Shown: positions 8,702 to 18,433, numbered from the stretch's first letter. The stretch: DNA of 64,000 bases from an uncultured Erythrobacter sp. (GCA_947502305.1 CANMZA010000002.1:62001-126000), one strand, 5' to 3'. Numbers and translations are program-made. Notes: generated by a model from the letters alone, not told the origin.

Positions 8702-9928
8702 ATGAGCACTGAGATGACACCTGAACCCAAAGTCGCAACAAAGACAGCAACGGACTTTGAATTGACCCCGCCAGCGCCGGTGCCTGAAATCGCACCAGAG
8801 AAAGCCGCTGGTCTGGTGCCGGTTTCGACCGAGCAGCGCTCCAAACTCGACACGAAAGTCGATGCATTTGTGACGGACCTAGTATCGGTCGATGCCAATT
8901 CGCCCGCTTTTGGTGAAAAAGTCGATCAGATCACCCGCATGGGCCAAGAACAAATCCGCGCCGCCGCCGCACATTCGAACCGCTTTCTAGATCGCCCCGT
9001 CCGCGCCATGGACGAAGACAGCAATGTCGGCAGCAATCTGGCGGAATTGCGCCGCACGGTCGAAGACCTCGATCCCGGACGCAAAAACAAGCTGCTCAGC
9101 CCGCGAAAGCTGTTTGGTATCATTCCATTCGGCAGCAAGCTGAAGAATTATTTCGACAGCTACACCAGCGCGCAGAGCCATATTCAAGCGATCTTGGAGC
9201 GGCTTGAAGGGGGCAAAAAGGAACTGCATCTCGACAATGCTGCAATCGATACAGAACGGCAAAAACTGTGGGAGGCGATGGGCGAGTTGGAGCAGATGAT
9301 CCATATCGCAAAAACGCTGGACGAGCGGCTTGAGGCGAAGGCATTGGAGCTGGATTCAAGCGATCCGGACAAAGCAAAAGCTCTACGTGAAAGCGCGCTG
9401 TTCTATGTGCGTCAACGCACGCAAGACCTGCTGACGCAAATGGCGGTCAGCGTTCAAGGCTACCTTGCGCTCGATCTGGTCAAGAAAAACAATGTCGAGC
9501 TGGTCAAGGGCGTCGACCGTGCCAGCACAACGACCGTTGGCGCGCTGCGTACGGCGGTGACGGTTGCGCAGGCTATGACCAATCAGAAACTGGTTCTGCA
9601 ACAGATCACATCGCTCAACGAAACAACAACCAACATCATTGATTCGACCAGCACTTTGCTGCGTGATCAAACTGCGCAAATTCATGAGCAAGCCGCATCC
9701 AGCACCATCCCGCTGGAAACGTTGCAACGCGCCTTCCAAAATATTTACGACACAATGGATGAGGTCGACAGTTTCAAACTGCGCGCGCTCGATTCCATGA
9801 AGCAAACGGTTGGCGTGCTGACCGATGAAGTTGAAAAATCGAAAGGCTACATTGCCCGCGCAGAAGGGCAAGCACAGGCGCAGGCCAAGGTTGCCTCTGA
9901 GCCATCCCTGCTTGGGTTGGATAGCTAA
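8702..9928 (+). CDS. Toxic anion resistance protein, TelA/KlaA family
   Basis: A 408-residue, largely alpha-helical protein of the TelA family (PF05816), linked by name to tellurite or other toxic-anion tolerance. Recognisable stretches are ALDLVKKNNVELVKGVDRAS near residues 255-275, the TTTVGALRTAVTVAQAMTNQ helix, and the conserved SLNETTTNIIDSTSTLLRDQ region near residue 310. Six bases separate it from an XpaC-like gene, a pairing seen in many bacteria. An AAGGAG lies upstream of the ATG, though at long spacing. Confidence 0.9.
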   Translation: MSTEMTPEPKVATKTATDFELTPPAPVPEIAPEKAAGLVPVSTEQRSKLDTKVDAFVTDLVSVDANSPAFGEKVDQITRMGQEQIRAAAAHSNRFLDRPVRAMDEDSNVGSNLAELRRTVEDLDPGRKNKLLSPRKLFGIIPFGSKLKNYFDSYTSAQSHIQAILERLEGGKKELHLDNAAIDTERQKLWEAMGELEQMIHIAKTLDERLEAKALELDSSDPDKAKALRESALFYVRQRTQDLLTQMAVSVQGYLALDLVKKNNVELVKGVDRASTTTVGALRTAVTVAQAMTNQKLVLQQITSLNETTTNIIDSTSTLLRDQTAQIHEQAASSTIPLETLQRAFQNIYDTMDEVDSFKLRALDSMKQTVGVLTDEVEKSKGYIARAEGQAQAQAKVASEPSLLGLDS

Positions 9929-9933
9929 AGGCC

Positions 9934-10746
9934 ATGAGTGACAGCACCGGCGAATCCGATCAAATTTTGGGCGCGGCCCGGCAATCGCTTGTGACACAGC
10001 AAGAAGGCGGCACGCATCGCCCCGGCACATCCATCGGCAAAGGATCAGCCGGAGCCAAGCGCAAAAACTGGCTAAACCGGGCCAAATATTTCGCTGGTGC
10101 AGTCCTTACAATTTTGGTCAGCGCAGGCGTGGCCGGGGTTGTTTTGGAGGGGATCGGTTTTACCGGTGTGATGATGGTTGCACTCGCTGTGATGGCCGCA
10201 GCATTCGTCTTTTCGAATTACCCCAAGATCAAAACGCCCAAACGCGCCGAGCTAAAACTCGGCAATCCGCAGCAAATGGTTGCCCGCACTGAATTATGGC
10301 TGGAGGCGCAGCGCCCTCATCTGCCCGGGCCCGCTGCGGCGATTTTGGATAGGCTCGGTACACAGCTGGATGCGCTGGGCGTGCAACTTCAGACGATGGA
10401 TGAAAACCATTCCGCGATGAGCGAAGTGCGCGAATTGGTCGGCGAATATATCCCTGAGACAATCGACAATTACCGCAAGATTCCGGCACATTTGCGCGGT
10501 GAAGAGCATGCAGGCGGGACCGCAGATGATCGCTTGACGACCAGCCTTACGAAACTCTCAGGAGAGGTCGACCGCGTTACGCGCCGACTGGCCGAAGGGG
10601 CTCTGGATGATCTGGCGGTGAAGTCGCGATATCTGGATTACCGGTATGGCGGGGATGAATTGCTGGCTGACTTGCAGAACGAAGGTTCCGGCGTGCCGCT
10701 TCCCGATTTCGATGCGGCGCGCGAGCCGCAGAAACAGGGCCGCTGA
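9934..10746 (+). CDS. XpaC-like membrane protein, partner of TelA
   Basis: A 270-residue protein with two adjacent hydrophobic helices (YFAGAVLTILVSAGVAGVVL and FTGVMMVALAVMAAAFVFSN, near residues 50-90) followed by a helical cytosolic domain. The domain contains YIPETIDNYRKIPAHLRG, as in the XpaC / 5-bromo-4-chloroindolyl phosphate hydrolysis family. Despite that family name, the function is unknown. The gene starts five bases after telA stops, so they form one transcript and probably one membrane-associated complex. Confidence 0.78.
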   Translation: MSDSTGESDQILGAARQSLVTQQEGGTHRPGTSIGKGSAGAKRKNWLNRAKYFAGAVLTILVSAGVAGVVLEGIGFTGVMMVALAVMAAAFVFSNYPKIKTPKRAELKLGNPQQMVARTELWLEAQRPHLPGPAAAILDRLGTQLDALGVQLQTMDENHSAMSEVRELVGEYIPETIDNYRKIPAHLRGEEHAGGTADDRLTTSLTKLSGEVDRVTRRLAEGALDDLAVKSRYLDYRYGGDELLADLQNEGSGVPLPDFDAAREPQKQGR

Positions 10747-10748
10747 TC

Positions 10749-11051
10749 ATGCGTGTCTCGCTCCCTCATTCGCTGGGCCGCGAAGAAGTGCGCGCCCGCA
10801 TGCACAAGCACGGCCACGAGATCGGCAGTTACTTCCCGCCCGGCATGGCGGAGGTGGAAACCAGTTGGCCACACGAAGACCGCATGAACCTCCTCATCAC
10901 CGCCGCGGGACAGCGAATTGAAGGCGGAATTGATGTTGGCGAAGACAGCGTGGTCATAGAACTGGATCTACCAGCGATGCTTGGCTTTTTGCGCGGCACT
11001 CTCGAACGGGCGGTCCGCAAACATGGCGGGCGATTGCTCGAAAATGACTGA
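10749..11051 (+). CDS. Polyhydroxyalkanoic acid system family protein
   Basis: A 100-residue protein of the family annotated as polyhydroxyalkanoic acid system protein (PHA_gran_rgn). It begins with MRVSLPHSLGREEVRARM and has the segment AGQRIEGGIDVGEDSVVIEL followed by an amphipathic region ending FLRGTLERAVRKHGGRLLEN. Some members are encoded with polyhydroxyalkanoate granule genes; none are next to it here. It begins two bases after the XpaC-like gene ends, making a three-gene unit. Confidence 0.8.
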   Translation: MRVSLPHSLGREEVRARMHKHGHEIGSYFPPGMAEVETSWPHEDRMNLLITAAGQRIEGGIDVGEDSVVIELDLPAMLGFLRGTLERAVRKHGGRLLEND

Positions 11052-11216
11052 GTAATCGATCGCTTTTTCGGCAAATATCTGTTTTTAATGCAAAAATTTT
11101 GAACCAAGTCGGAGTATAATTTCCGTCCCTCGGTTTGCCTGTTGCGGGCAGCTCTGTCATTTCTGGTGGGCAGCTGCGTTCCACTAACGCGGCTAACGCA
11201 GCGAGTGGTAATTGGT

Positions 11217-12287
11217 ATGCCGGACGAAATTTTACGCGAACGCAGGCGCGCTCAGGAGCAGCAGGAATTGCTAATCGCGGAACTGAACCACCGCGTCCGT
11301 AACATCCTAAACCTCATCCGCAGCCTCGTTTCCCAGTCGCAAGATGATGCGCAAAGCGTGGCCAGCTTTGCGGCGATAATCGGCGGCCGTATTTCGGCGC
11401 TGGCATCGGCGCATGACAATATTACCCGCGAAAACTGGGCACCCGCGCCGCTATCGGCTTTGTTCGAAACAGAATTGGCCGCCTATATCGCGGCCAAGCC
11501 AGAACGCTTCACGTTCAACGGCGATGAGGTCTTGATCAAGCCGGAAGCCTATCCCGTGCTTGCCTTGGTCGTGCATGAATTGGTCACGAATTCGGCGAAA
11601 TATGGCTGCTTATGTGATGGCCATGGCTGCTTAAAAGTAAGCGTGATGCAAACACGCAGCGGCGACCTCAAAATCAAATGGCGCGAGAGCGGCGGCCCTC
11701 CGGTAAAGGCTCCGCAGAGACGCGGATTTGGTTCAAAAATCATCGAAAGATCAATCCCGTTTGAACTCAAAGGTGAAGCGGAATTGCGCTTCAAATTGAC
11801 CGGGTTGGAGGGGGATTTCATGATTCCTGCGCGCTATATTGAGCCCGTCTCACGCGATAACTCAGCCACAACAGAGGCCGCGAGCACAGCATTAATGGCG
11901 GCCGCCAAAGAACGCGGCAATGCCGGTTTGCCGGACACAGATCACCTGCCATCCCACGTCCTTGTCGTCGAAGACAGCATGATTATTGCGCTCGACACCG
12001 AAGAAAATCTGAAGCGGTTGGGCGTGAAATCGGTGAAGATTGAGAGCAATGTCGCGGGCGCTCTGAAAGCTATTACAGAGAGGCAGCCCGATTTCGCGAT
12101 TGTTGATTATAACCTTGGTCCAGAATCTTCGTCACCGGTCGCCCATGAATTGAACGCTCGGGGGGTTCGCTTTGCTTTGGCGACGGGATATTCAGAAGTA
12201 GCCGGGCAATTCCACGAATTGGGAGCCTGCGCCTTGATCCGCAAACCATATGGCCGCGATGAGATTCAAAATGTTCTGGCGGCGTAG
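11217..12287 (+). CDS. HWE-family sensor histidine kinase with C-terminal receiver domain (lacks an N-terminal sensor)
   Basis: From ATG 11217 this is 356 residues. A short coiled segment leads straight into the HWE-type phospho-acceptor box LLIAELNHRVRNILNL (His25), followed by the HWE ATPase core with HELVTNSAKYG and RRGFGSKII. A receiver domain follows from about residue 245, with acidic residues in VLVVEDSM and the phospho-acceptor Asp297 in FAIVDYNLG. This order, kinase then receiver, is the back half of many sphingomonad bacteriophytochromes, but there is no GAF/PHY or PAS module and only 165 bases separate it from the preceding gene. An in-frame TTG at 11142 would add 25 residues without a sensor domain. 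It is either a soluble kinase or a decapitated phytochrome. Confidence 0.82.
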   Translation: MPDEILRERRRAQEQQELLIAELNHRVRNILNLIRSLVSQSQDDAQSVASFAAIIGGRISALASAHDNITRENWAPAPLSALFETELAAYIAAKPERFTFNGDEVLIKPEAYPVLALVVHELVTNSAKYGCLCDGHGCLKVSVMQTRSGDLKIKWRESGGPPVKAPQRRGFGSKIIERSIPFELKGEAELRFKLTGLEGDFMIPARYIEPVSRDNSATTEAASTALMAAAKERGNAGLPDTDHLPSHVLVVEDSMIIALDTEENLKRLGVKSVKIESNVAGALKAITERQPDFAIVDYNLGPESSSPVAHELNARGVRFALATGYSEVAGQFHELGACALIRKPYGRDEIQNVLAA

Positions 12288-12311
12288 TGCTCGGGTCCAA
12301 TCGGACGATTG

Positions 12312-13199
12312 CTAGGCCGGACGTGTCAGCAACGTCACCCCTGCAGCGGAAAAATCGATCAAATCTATATCCTGCGCAAACAAACATTCGCCCGGTCCAG
12401 CCGTCCCCGAAATGCCCGCCATCGAACTGGCATCAATCGAACCGGCGCGCATCGACCCATCCGTCGCGCGCAAATGCCCGCTAAGTGGTAGGGCGAGGAG
12501 CGGTTCACGGTAGGCTGCGGCAATTTGCGCATCGGGCGCACCTTCAATCCGGTCGAGGCGGAAATGCGGCGCAGAAATTAGCGATTGCCCGCGCTGTGCA
12601 ATTGTCCCGATATGGGCAGGAGAATAGGGCGTGCCATCGGCCACTGCCAAAGCACGCTCCAGATGCAATTCGCGCGGACGCCCATAATCATACAGGCGAA
12701 ATGTCGTGTCGCTGTTTTGTTGAACTTCGACCAGAGCCAGCCCTGGCCCAATAGCGTGCACTGTTCCGGCTGGCAGGTAATAGACATCGCCCGGCTTCGC
12801 CTCGTGCCAAGCCAGCAGTTCCTCAATCGAGCCATCGCGTGCGGCTGCCTCGATCTTCTCCGGCGTAACCGGCTCTTTAAAACCAATCGCCAATCGCGCG
12901 CCCGGCTGCGCATCGAGCACCAGCCAGCATTCTTCTTTGCCATCCTCACCCGGCAAGGCGTCGGCGTCGGAGGGATGCACTTGGACGGAAAGTTTCTCGC
13001 TGGTGAAGAGATATTTCACCAGCAATTGCGGCATTTCAGGCGGCGGCTCGAACCAGATTTCACCAACACTGCTGCCTTCTGGCGCGACGAAGGGTTCCGG
13101 CAGCTCGCTTCTGCCCCAGACCTTTTCCACCATGCGGGTTGGAATTTGGCGCACCGCTGCTGTCTCTCCCGCCGCCGTGATTGCGTTCATTGCCGTCAT
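12312..13199 (-). CDS. Class I mannose-6-phosphate isomerase
   Basis: A 295-residue zinc isomerase interconverting fructose-6-phosphate and mannose-6-phosphate at the entry to GDP-mannose synthesis. Zinc-ligand and active-site segments are visible: SVQVHPSDADA near residue 75, KEECWLVLDA near residue 90, and AGTVHAIGPGLALVEVQQNS near residue 150. The ATG overlaps the stop of the guanylyltransferase gene (ATGA), so the two are translationally coupled. It ends 24 bases from the convergent HWE kinase gene. Confidence 0.92.
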   Translation of the reverse strand: MTAMNAITAAGETAAVRQIPTRMVEKVWGRSELPEPFVAPEGSSVGEIWFEPPPEMPQLLVKYLFTSEKLSVQVHPSDADALPGEDGKEECWLVLDAQPGARLAIGFKEPVTPEKIEAAARDGSIEELLAWHEAKPGDVYYLPAGTVHAIGPGLALVEVQQNSDTTFRLYDYGRPRELHLERALAVADGTPYSPAHIGTIAQRGQSLISAPHFRLDRIEGAPDAQIAAAYREPLLALPLSGHLRATDGSMRAGSIDASSMAGISGTAGPGECLFAQDIDLIDFSAAGVTLLTRPA

Positions 13200-14275
13200 T
13201 GCTGCGCTGCTCCGGGCAATTTGCCGACCCTTTGCGCACCTTCACGGCTTGTGACTAACACTTCGCCATCCGACACGATGATGCAAACATTATCGAGCCC
13301 CACCGCCGAAATGCGCGGACCATCAGATGATGCGAGCACGCCGGTGCAATCGAGCAATTCTGCCTTTCCGCTGCCGCGCACCGCATTGCCATTCGGATCT
13401 GCCGCCCCCGGCGCCGCGGCAATGGCATCGGCCAAGGCCGCCCAATTGCCAATGTCTGACCACCCCATATCGGCGGGCACCATTGCCGCATGCGCGGTGT
13501 TTTCCATCACGGCATAATCAATCGAATCGCCGTCAATCGCGGCGAATGTCTCTGCATCTGGGTAAAAGCGCGTGCCCTCTTCGTGGCCCTTGGCCACCGC
13601 GTCGCGCACCGCAGCGGCCATTGCCGGGCGGTGCGCCACTAATTCTTCGAGCAATGCACCGGCGCGGAAGGCAAAGATGCCTCCATTCCAGCTATATTCG
13701 CCGCTGGCGAGATAGGCTTGCGCGCGTTCCAGATCCGGTTTTTCAACGAATTGCGCAATCGCATATCCGCCTTCCAATTCGCCGCCTCTGCGCAGATAGC
13801 CATAGCCGGTTTCGGGCCGGTCTGGCGCAATCCCGAACGACACAAGATAATCGTGCGCCGCCAACCGCGCCGCAGCCGCGCTCGCAGCGCGAAAGGCGGG
13901 CTCGTCAGCAATATGATGGTCACTTGGGCAAACCAACATGATATCGTCCGGCGGCAAAATCGCCGCGGCCAGCGCAATTGCCGGAGCAGTGTTTTTCGCA
14001 GCAGATTCCACAATCATACGGTGCGGCGCACCGTGCATTTGCGCCTCAATCAAATCGCCGTGATGCGCGCCTGCGACAATGATGGGTGCGGCAAAATTTG
14101 CTGCATCTTCGCCATCCGCTCCGCGCGCAACCCGCCGAACGGCCTGTTCGAACAAGGTCGTCTCGCCCATCAAAGGCAGGAACGGTTTCGGGCAATACGC
14201 ACGGCTAACCGGCCAAAGCCGCGTGCCGCTGCCGCCGCATAAAATAACCGGATGGATAGGAGGCTCTTTAACCAT
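13196..14275 (-). CDS. Mannose-1-phosphate guanylyltransferase (GDP-mannose pyrophosphorylase)
   Basis: A 359-residue nucleotidyltransferase that makes GDP-mannose for exopolysaccharide or lipopolysaccharide sugars. The signature HPVILCGGSGTRLWPVSRAY is near residue 10, the PKPFLPL substrate lysine follows, and SDHHIAD near residue 110 and the FVEKPDLERA block are conserved. The ATG at 14275 is preferred because it directly precedes the conserved start; the frame is open to 14323. It is coupled by an ATGA overlap to the downstream isomerase gene. No separate phosphomannomutase is adjacent. Confidence 0.93.
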   Translation of the reverse strand: MVKEPPIHPVILCGGSGTRLWPVSRAYCPKPFLPLMGETTLFEQAVRRVARGADGEDAANFAAPIIVAGAHHGDLIEAQMHGAPHRMIVESAAKNTAPAIALAAAILPPDDIMLVCPSDHHIADEPAFRAASAAAARLAAHDYLVSFGIAPDRPETGYGYLRRGGELEGGYAIAQFVEKPDLERAQAYLASGEYSWNGGIFAFRAGALLEELVAHRPAMAAAVRDAVAKGHEEGTRFYPDAETFAAIDGDSIDYAVMENTAHAAMVPADMGWSDIGNWAALADAIAAAPGAADPNGNAVRGSGKAELLDCTGVLASSDGPRISAVGLDNVCIIVSDGEVLVTSREGAQRVGKLPGAAQQ

Positions 14276-14407
14276 GCGCAGCGCCCTAACACGCAGGGGG
14301 TTTAAAGCCAGTGAACGACCCATTGTGCGCGTTAGAGCGCCCGGTAACCGCCATAAAGTGCCAGTGAAGCGGGGGCCGCAGCAGGAAAAGAATGCTCCGA
14401 AACGGCT

Positions 14408-15130
14408 CTAACGAGCGCGAAAATCGACGCGGTAACCATAGCGTGCTTCGACCGGATCACCGGCGCTGTTTCGAGCTGGATTGAAGCGAATTTTCTCTAC
14501 CACGAGGCTGCAAACCAGTGCCGTACTCTGGGCGTCAGCGGTGCTGCGCGCGACACCGCAATTGCGTGCGCGCCCATCAATTGTGACGGTGAAGGCAACT
14601 GTGACCGAGGTCCCGAACCGCGTTTCTCGCCCGCCGTCGGGAATGGGGAAATCGCGGCGCGGATCTAGGCTGCCGGAGGCGACGCTGGGCCGCACCGCGA
14701 TACCGCCGCCCTGTCCGCCGCCGCGATTGCCGCTGCCAGTGCCTGCTCCCTCGCCTTGCCCGCCTGTGCCATCGCCTGCCGGACGCGCGCCTGATCTTTG
14801 CGCGGTGCCTGTAGAGGACGCCTGAGGACGCGGCTGCGGATTACGCTCAATTGGCGCGGTTGGCGCGGTCACAGGTTGCGGCACCGCTTCCTCTCCCGCT
14901 GGACCAGCTGCGCCTTCATCGGGTTCTGGCAACGCTTCGGGTTCTTCGGGTGCGGTGATCGTGACGGTGAAAGCATTCGTCACCTCTCGTTCGACAGAGG
15001 CGGTGAATTCCGGCGCCAGAAAACGCGACAATCCATAGAGCGCAAAGACGTGAAAAATCACGATCCCGGTCAGGAGCGGCCAGCGCGGACCTCTCGGTTT
15101 TCCCTGATAGCGGTGTTTGGTCTTGATCAT
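14408..15130 (-). CDS. Energy transducer TonB family protein
   Basis: From ATG 15130 (AGGA just upstream) this encodes 240 residues. It has one N-terminal transmembrane anchor (WPLLTGIVIFHVFALYGLSR), then a proline-, glutamate- and glycine-rich periplasmic spacer including a glycine/glutamine-rich tract. The C-terminal TonB-like beta domain contains FGTSVTVAFTVTIDGRARNC and VEKIRFNPARNSAGDPVEAR. It would energise outer-membrane receptors such as the two found in this window. No exbB/exbD are adjacent. It is divergent from the hybrid kinase gene across an 81-base gap. Confidence 0.87.
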   Translation of the reverse strand: MIKTKHRYQGKPRGPRWPLLTGIVIFHVFALYGLSRFLAPEFTASVEREVTNAFTVTITAPEEPEALPEPDEGAAGPAGEEAVPQPVTAPTAPIERNPQPRPQASSTGTAQRSGARPAGDGTGGQGEGAGTGSGNRGGGQGGGIAVRPSVASGSLDPRRDFPIPDGGRETRFGTSVTVAFTVTIDGRARNCGVARSTADAQSTALVCSLVVEKIRFNPARNSAGDPVEARYGYRVDFRAR

Positions 15131-15211
15131 ATATCCTGTGCCACGGTGCAATTGGAATGTTTCCGGTCGGCCAATGAGCCAAGTTTTATACAAACAACCA
15201 AGGTAATTGCG

Positions 15212-18200
15212 ATGGAGCGCATCATCGAAAGCGTCTTAAACCGGTCGGAACAGCGGGATTTTCCCCCTCGTTCCGCGAGCGACCCTTTCGACGCGCGGCC
15301 TCTGGTTGGCCCCATTGAGCGCTCTGAACCCCGAATTATCGCGGTCGGTCCGCTAGATCAGCGAAGCGTGATCTACGCTCTTTGCGGTGCGATTGCTTTC
15401 TTTTCGCTCGGCGTTTTGTGCGTGACCCTATCGCGCTTCGATTCAGCTTTGGCGTCGGTTTGGATACCGCATGCCAGCATAATTGCTTTGCTGCTGCTCG
15501 GCCGGCTGCGCAATGAATTGCCGGTCTATGGCGGGGTGATCATCGCCAGCATTGCCGCGAATATGTATATGGGCAAAGATTTTGGTACATCGGCCATCTT
15601 CACCAGCGGTAACATCATTGAGATCGCAGTGGTCACATGGCTGACGCGGCGGGCCTGCGGCAAAGTGCCGGAAATGACCGAACTTTCCCATTTGGGGAGT
15701 TTTCTGTTGTTTGGCGGCCTGGTGGGACCGACCCTATCGGCCTTAATCGCAGGCTTGACCAAGGGGCCTGAGATGGCTGCCATTCTGTCTGGCAGTTCCT
15801 CTTGGTTCCTGGCCCATTCGATGGGGACGATCCTGACCGTTCCGGCCGTGCTGCTGATTGCTGAAACCCTGCACAAAGATGATGCCCTAACAAATGCGCA
15901 GCTGGGTGAACGGGTTTCCCTTATGATTGGCGGCCTGTTTGCGGTCTTCTTGGTTTTTAATCAAAGCTCCTATCCGCTGCTGTTTCTTGTCCCGCCTGTC
16001 ACTTTGCTGGTGGCCTTTCGCCTCGGCGGGTTGGGGACGGCCCTTTATGTTCCCGGCCTCGCGCTGCTCGCGAGTTGGATGACCTATGTTGGGCTGGGGC
16101 CAATCGTTCAAAACTCAACCTCTGACATCAATAAGATGTACGTCATTCAGGCCTTCATAGCGGCGAATTTCCTGACTGGCCTGCCGATCGCCGCGATCTT
16201 AGCAGGGAGACACCGCATGACTCAGCAGCTTACCAACGGGCGATCAGAGCTTGCCTTGCTAGCGGAGAATGTAACGGATGCGGTGCTCAGCATCGATGGG
16301 CGCGGCGTGTGCACCTATGCCTCCCCCTCTGTAAGAGACGTTTTGGGACGCGAACCAGCGGACTTTGTGGGCCACGTCATCGCCGATAACACTCATGAAG
16401 ACGCGGCTGATCGCATTGCTTCGGTGCTAGAACGATTGCTGCGCGGTGAAATTGATAAAGAGCGCGTGACCTATCGCCGGTTGCTTGATTCAGAGGACGG
16501 TACGCCGGTATTTATCGAAGCCGACTGCGCCATCGCCATTTCCCCAGATACAGGCAAGCGAAGCGGCGTTGTCGTTTCGGCACGCGATGTAACAGAACGG
16601 GTGGAACTTGAGCTGTTGCTCACCCGGTCGCGCCGACAGGCCGAACATGCTGCGCGTGCCAAGTCAGAATTCCTCGCCAATATGAGCCACGAAATTCGCA
16701 CGCCTATGAACGGCGTTTTGGGCTTTGCGGAACTGATGTTGCAGGGTGATCTGGGCGATGATGATCGCCGTCATACTGAAATGATCGTGCAGTCGGGCCG
16801 CTCTATGATGTTGCTGCTCAACGATATTCTTGACCTGTCAAAGATCGAAGCAGGGCAGATCACCATCGATCATTCACCGCTTGATCTCTATGCAACCATT
16901 GCCGAATGCGCGGCTTTGCATCGCCCCGTGGCTGAGAAGAAGGGTCTGAAACTCACCTTCAACGCTCCTTGCCGCGAGAGCACAGGATGCGGCGGCGATT
17001 GCAGTCTTTGTACAAGCGATGTTGCGCATCCCTGGATCATCACCGACGCTTTGCGCCTGCGCCAAGTGCTGCTGAACCTGATCGCCAATGCTGTAAAATT
17101 CACCGAGCATGGCGGTGTTGAGATCAGTTGCGAGATGGACAGCGAAGATTTTTGCATCGTCGTGAAAGACACAGGTATCGGGATCAGCGCGGCCCGGATC
17201 GAAACTATTTTTGCGCCTTTCACCCAAGGCGAAAATGACACTGCGCGCCGCTTTGGCGGAACGGGATTGGGCCTAACCATCAGCCGCCAGCTGGCCGAAT
17301 TGTTGGGCGGCGTAATCGAAGTTGAAAGCGAGCCCGGTGTTGGATCGCAATTCCGCCTGAAATTGCCCGCCGTTATTGCCGAGCCTGAGATCGCCGAACC
17401 GCTGCCAGTGCAACGGATAGAGCCTGCCGACTTGCCGCAAGCGGCGCGCATTTTGTTGGTCGAAGATCACGATGTGAACCGCCTGCTCGGCACTGAAATG
17501 TTGGAGCGGTGCGGCCAATCGGTCGCCATTGCTCATGACGGCAATGAAGCGATTGCGATGGTAATTGACAGCGTGATGCGCGACAAACCCTATGATCTGG
17601 TGTTTATGGATATCCAGATGCCCGGCTGTGACGGATATGCCGCAACACGCGCGATCCGGGCTGAGGGAATTGGCCCTGATGTGATGCCGATTGTCGCCCT
17701 CACCGCCAATGCATTCCCCGAAGATATCGCCGCCGCACGTGAGGCGGGAATGCAAGCGCATCTGGCGAAACCATTGGTCTTTGCTGAGCTTGCCAAGGCC
17801 CTGCAACGTTGGTTGCCGACTCGCATCGTCGAGACTGACGAGGTCGAAGCAGAGGCGAGCAATCAGTTTAAGGACGAGCAGGAAGCACCCTCGGCACCCC
17901 TCACCGCGGAACACGAGGCAGCCCCTGATCCGTCACCAGCACCTCCCGCACTGGCGCAAAGTGACGAGTGCGATCCACCTCAAGAGGAAGTTCACACTAT
18001 TCCGGTTCTAGACGACAGACGCCCAGCTCAGAGTGCAGATTACAATCGCGGCACTTTGCCAACGGGCCATTCTCCAGCCTTAATGCAACGCTGGAATCAG
18101 CGCCGCGCAGAAGCGATAGAAGCCGTCCGCACGGCGCTAGAGACCGGTGCCCTTGGCAATCGCAGTGTGTCGCAGGACGCCAGCGATAAATTGGCGCGGC

Positions 18201-18382
18201 TTGTTCACAAATTGGCCGGGACGGCTGCGATCTTTGGCGAGCCTGAACTGGGCGATCAAGCCGCAGCCTTTGAACGTGCTTTGCGGCAAGATCTATCGAG
18301 AGAGGTTCGCGAGGCTTTGGCTTTTGAGCTGCTAAGCGTGGCGGATGACCCGGCTGATACTTTGGCCGCAGCCAATTCATAG
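15212..18382 (+). CDS. MASE1-PAS hybrid histidine kinase with receiver and HPt domains
   Basis: A 1056-residue membrane-bound phosphorelay protein. The N-terminal third is a polytopic MASE1-like sensor (about eight hydrophobic helices). A PAS domain follows at about 350-460, then the HisKA box NMSHEIRTPMNG (His493), an ATPase domain with LNLIANAVKFTEHGG and the GTGLGLTISRQL box, a receiver with Asp800 in LVFMDIQMPG, and a C-terminal HPt domain with His999 in RLVHKLAGTAAIFG. Between DHp and the ATPase domain sits an unusual cysteine cluster, Cys587-x5-Cys593-x3-Cys597-x2-Cys600. The start is ATG 15212 after AAGGTAATTGCG; the frame is open further upstream, but that part overlaps tonB. The cognate response regulator is not adjacent. 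Confidence 0.9.
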   Translation: MERIIESVLNRSEQRDFPPRSASDPFDARPLVGPIERSEPRIIAVGPLDQRSVIYALCGAIAFFSLGVLCVTLSRFDSALASVWIPHASIIALLLLGRLRNELPVYGGVIIASIAANMYMGKDFGTSAIFTSGNIIEIAVVTWLTRRACGKVPEMTELSHLGSFLLFGGLVGPTLSALIAGLTKGPEMAAILSGSSSWFLAHSMGTILTVPAVLLIAETLHKDDALTNAQLGERVSLMIGGLFAVFLVFNQSSYPLLFLVPPVTLLVAFRLGGLGTALYVPGLALLASWMTYVGLGPIVQNSTSDINKMYVIQAFIAANFLTGLPIAAILAGRHRMTQQLTNGRSELALLAENVTDAVLSIDGRGVCTYASPSVRDVLGREPADFVGHVIADNTHEDAADRIASVLERLLRGEIDKERVTYRRLLDSEDGTPVFIEADCAIAISPDTGKRSGVVVSARDVTERVELELLLTRSRRQAEHAARAKSEFLANMSHEIRTPMNGVLGFAELMLQGDLGDDDRRHTEMIVQSGRSMMLLLNDILDLSKIEAGQITIDHSPLDLYATIAECAALHRPVAEKKGLKLTFNAPCRESTGCGGDCSLCTSDVAHPWIITDALRLRQVLLNLIANAVKFTEHGGVEISCEMDSEDFCIVVKDTGIGISAARIETIFAPFTQGENDTARRFGGTGLGLTISRQLAELLGGVIEVESEPGVGSQFRLKLPAVIAEPEIAEPLPVQRIEPADLPQAARILLVEDHDVNRLLGTEMLERCGQSVAIAHDGNEAIAMVIDSVMRDKPYDLVFMDIQMPGCDGYAATRAIRAEGIGPDVMPIVALTANAFPEDIAAAREAGMQAHLAKPLVFAELAKALQRWLPTRIVETDEVEAEASNQFKDEQEAPSAPLTAEHEAAPDPSPAPPALAQSDECDPPQEEVHTIPVLDDRRPAQSADYNRGTLPTGHSPALMQRWNQRRAEAIEAVRTALETGALGNRSVSQDASDKLARLVHKLAGTAAIFGEPELGDQAAAFERALRQDLSREVREALAFELLSVADDPADTLAAANS

Positions 18383-18433
18383 AACATGCGCGTGTGCCGG
18401 GCAGTCTCGGCAAAACTATCAACCCCAAACGCA

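Noticed and set aside
14798..15211. N-terminal extension of the hybrid kinase reading frame
   Set aside because: This part overlaps tonB in antisense and has no signal or domain; ATG 15212 with a ribosome binding site precedes the membrane sensor.
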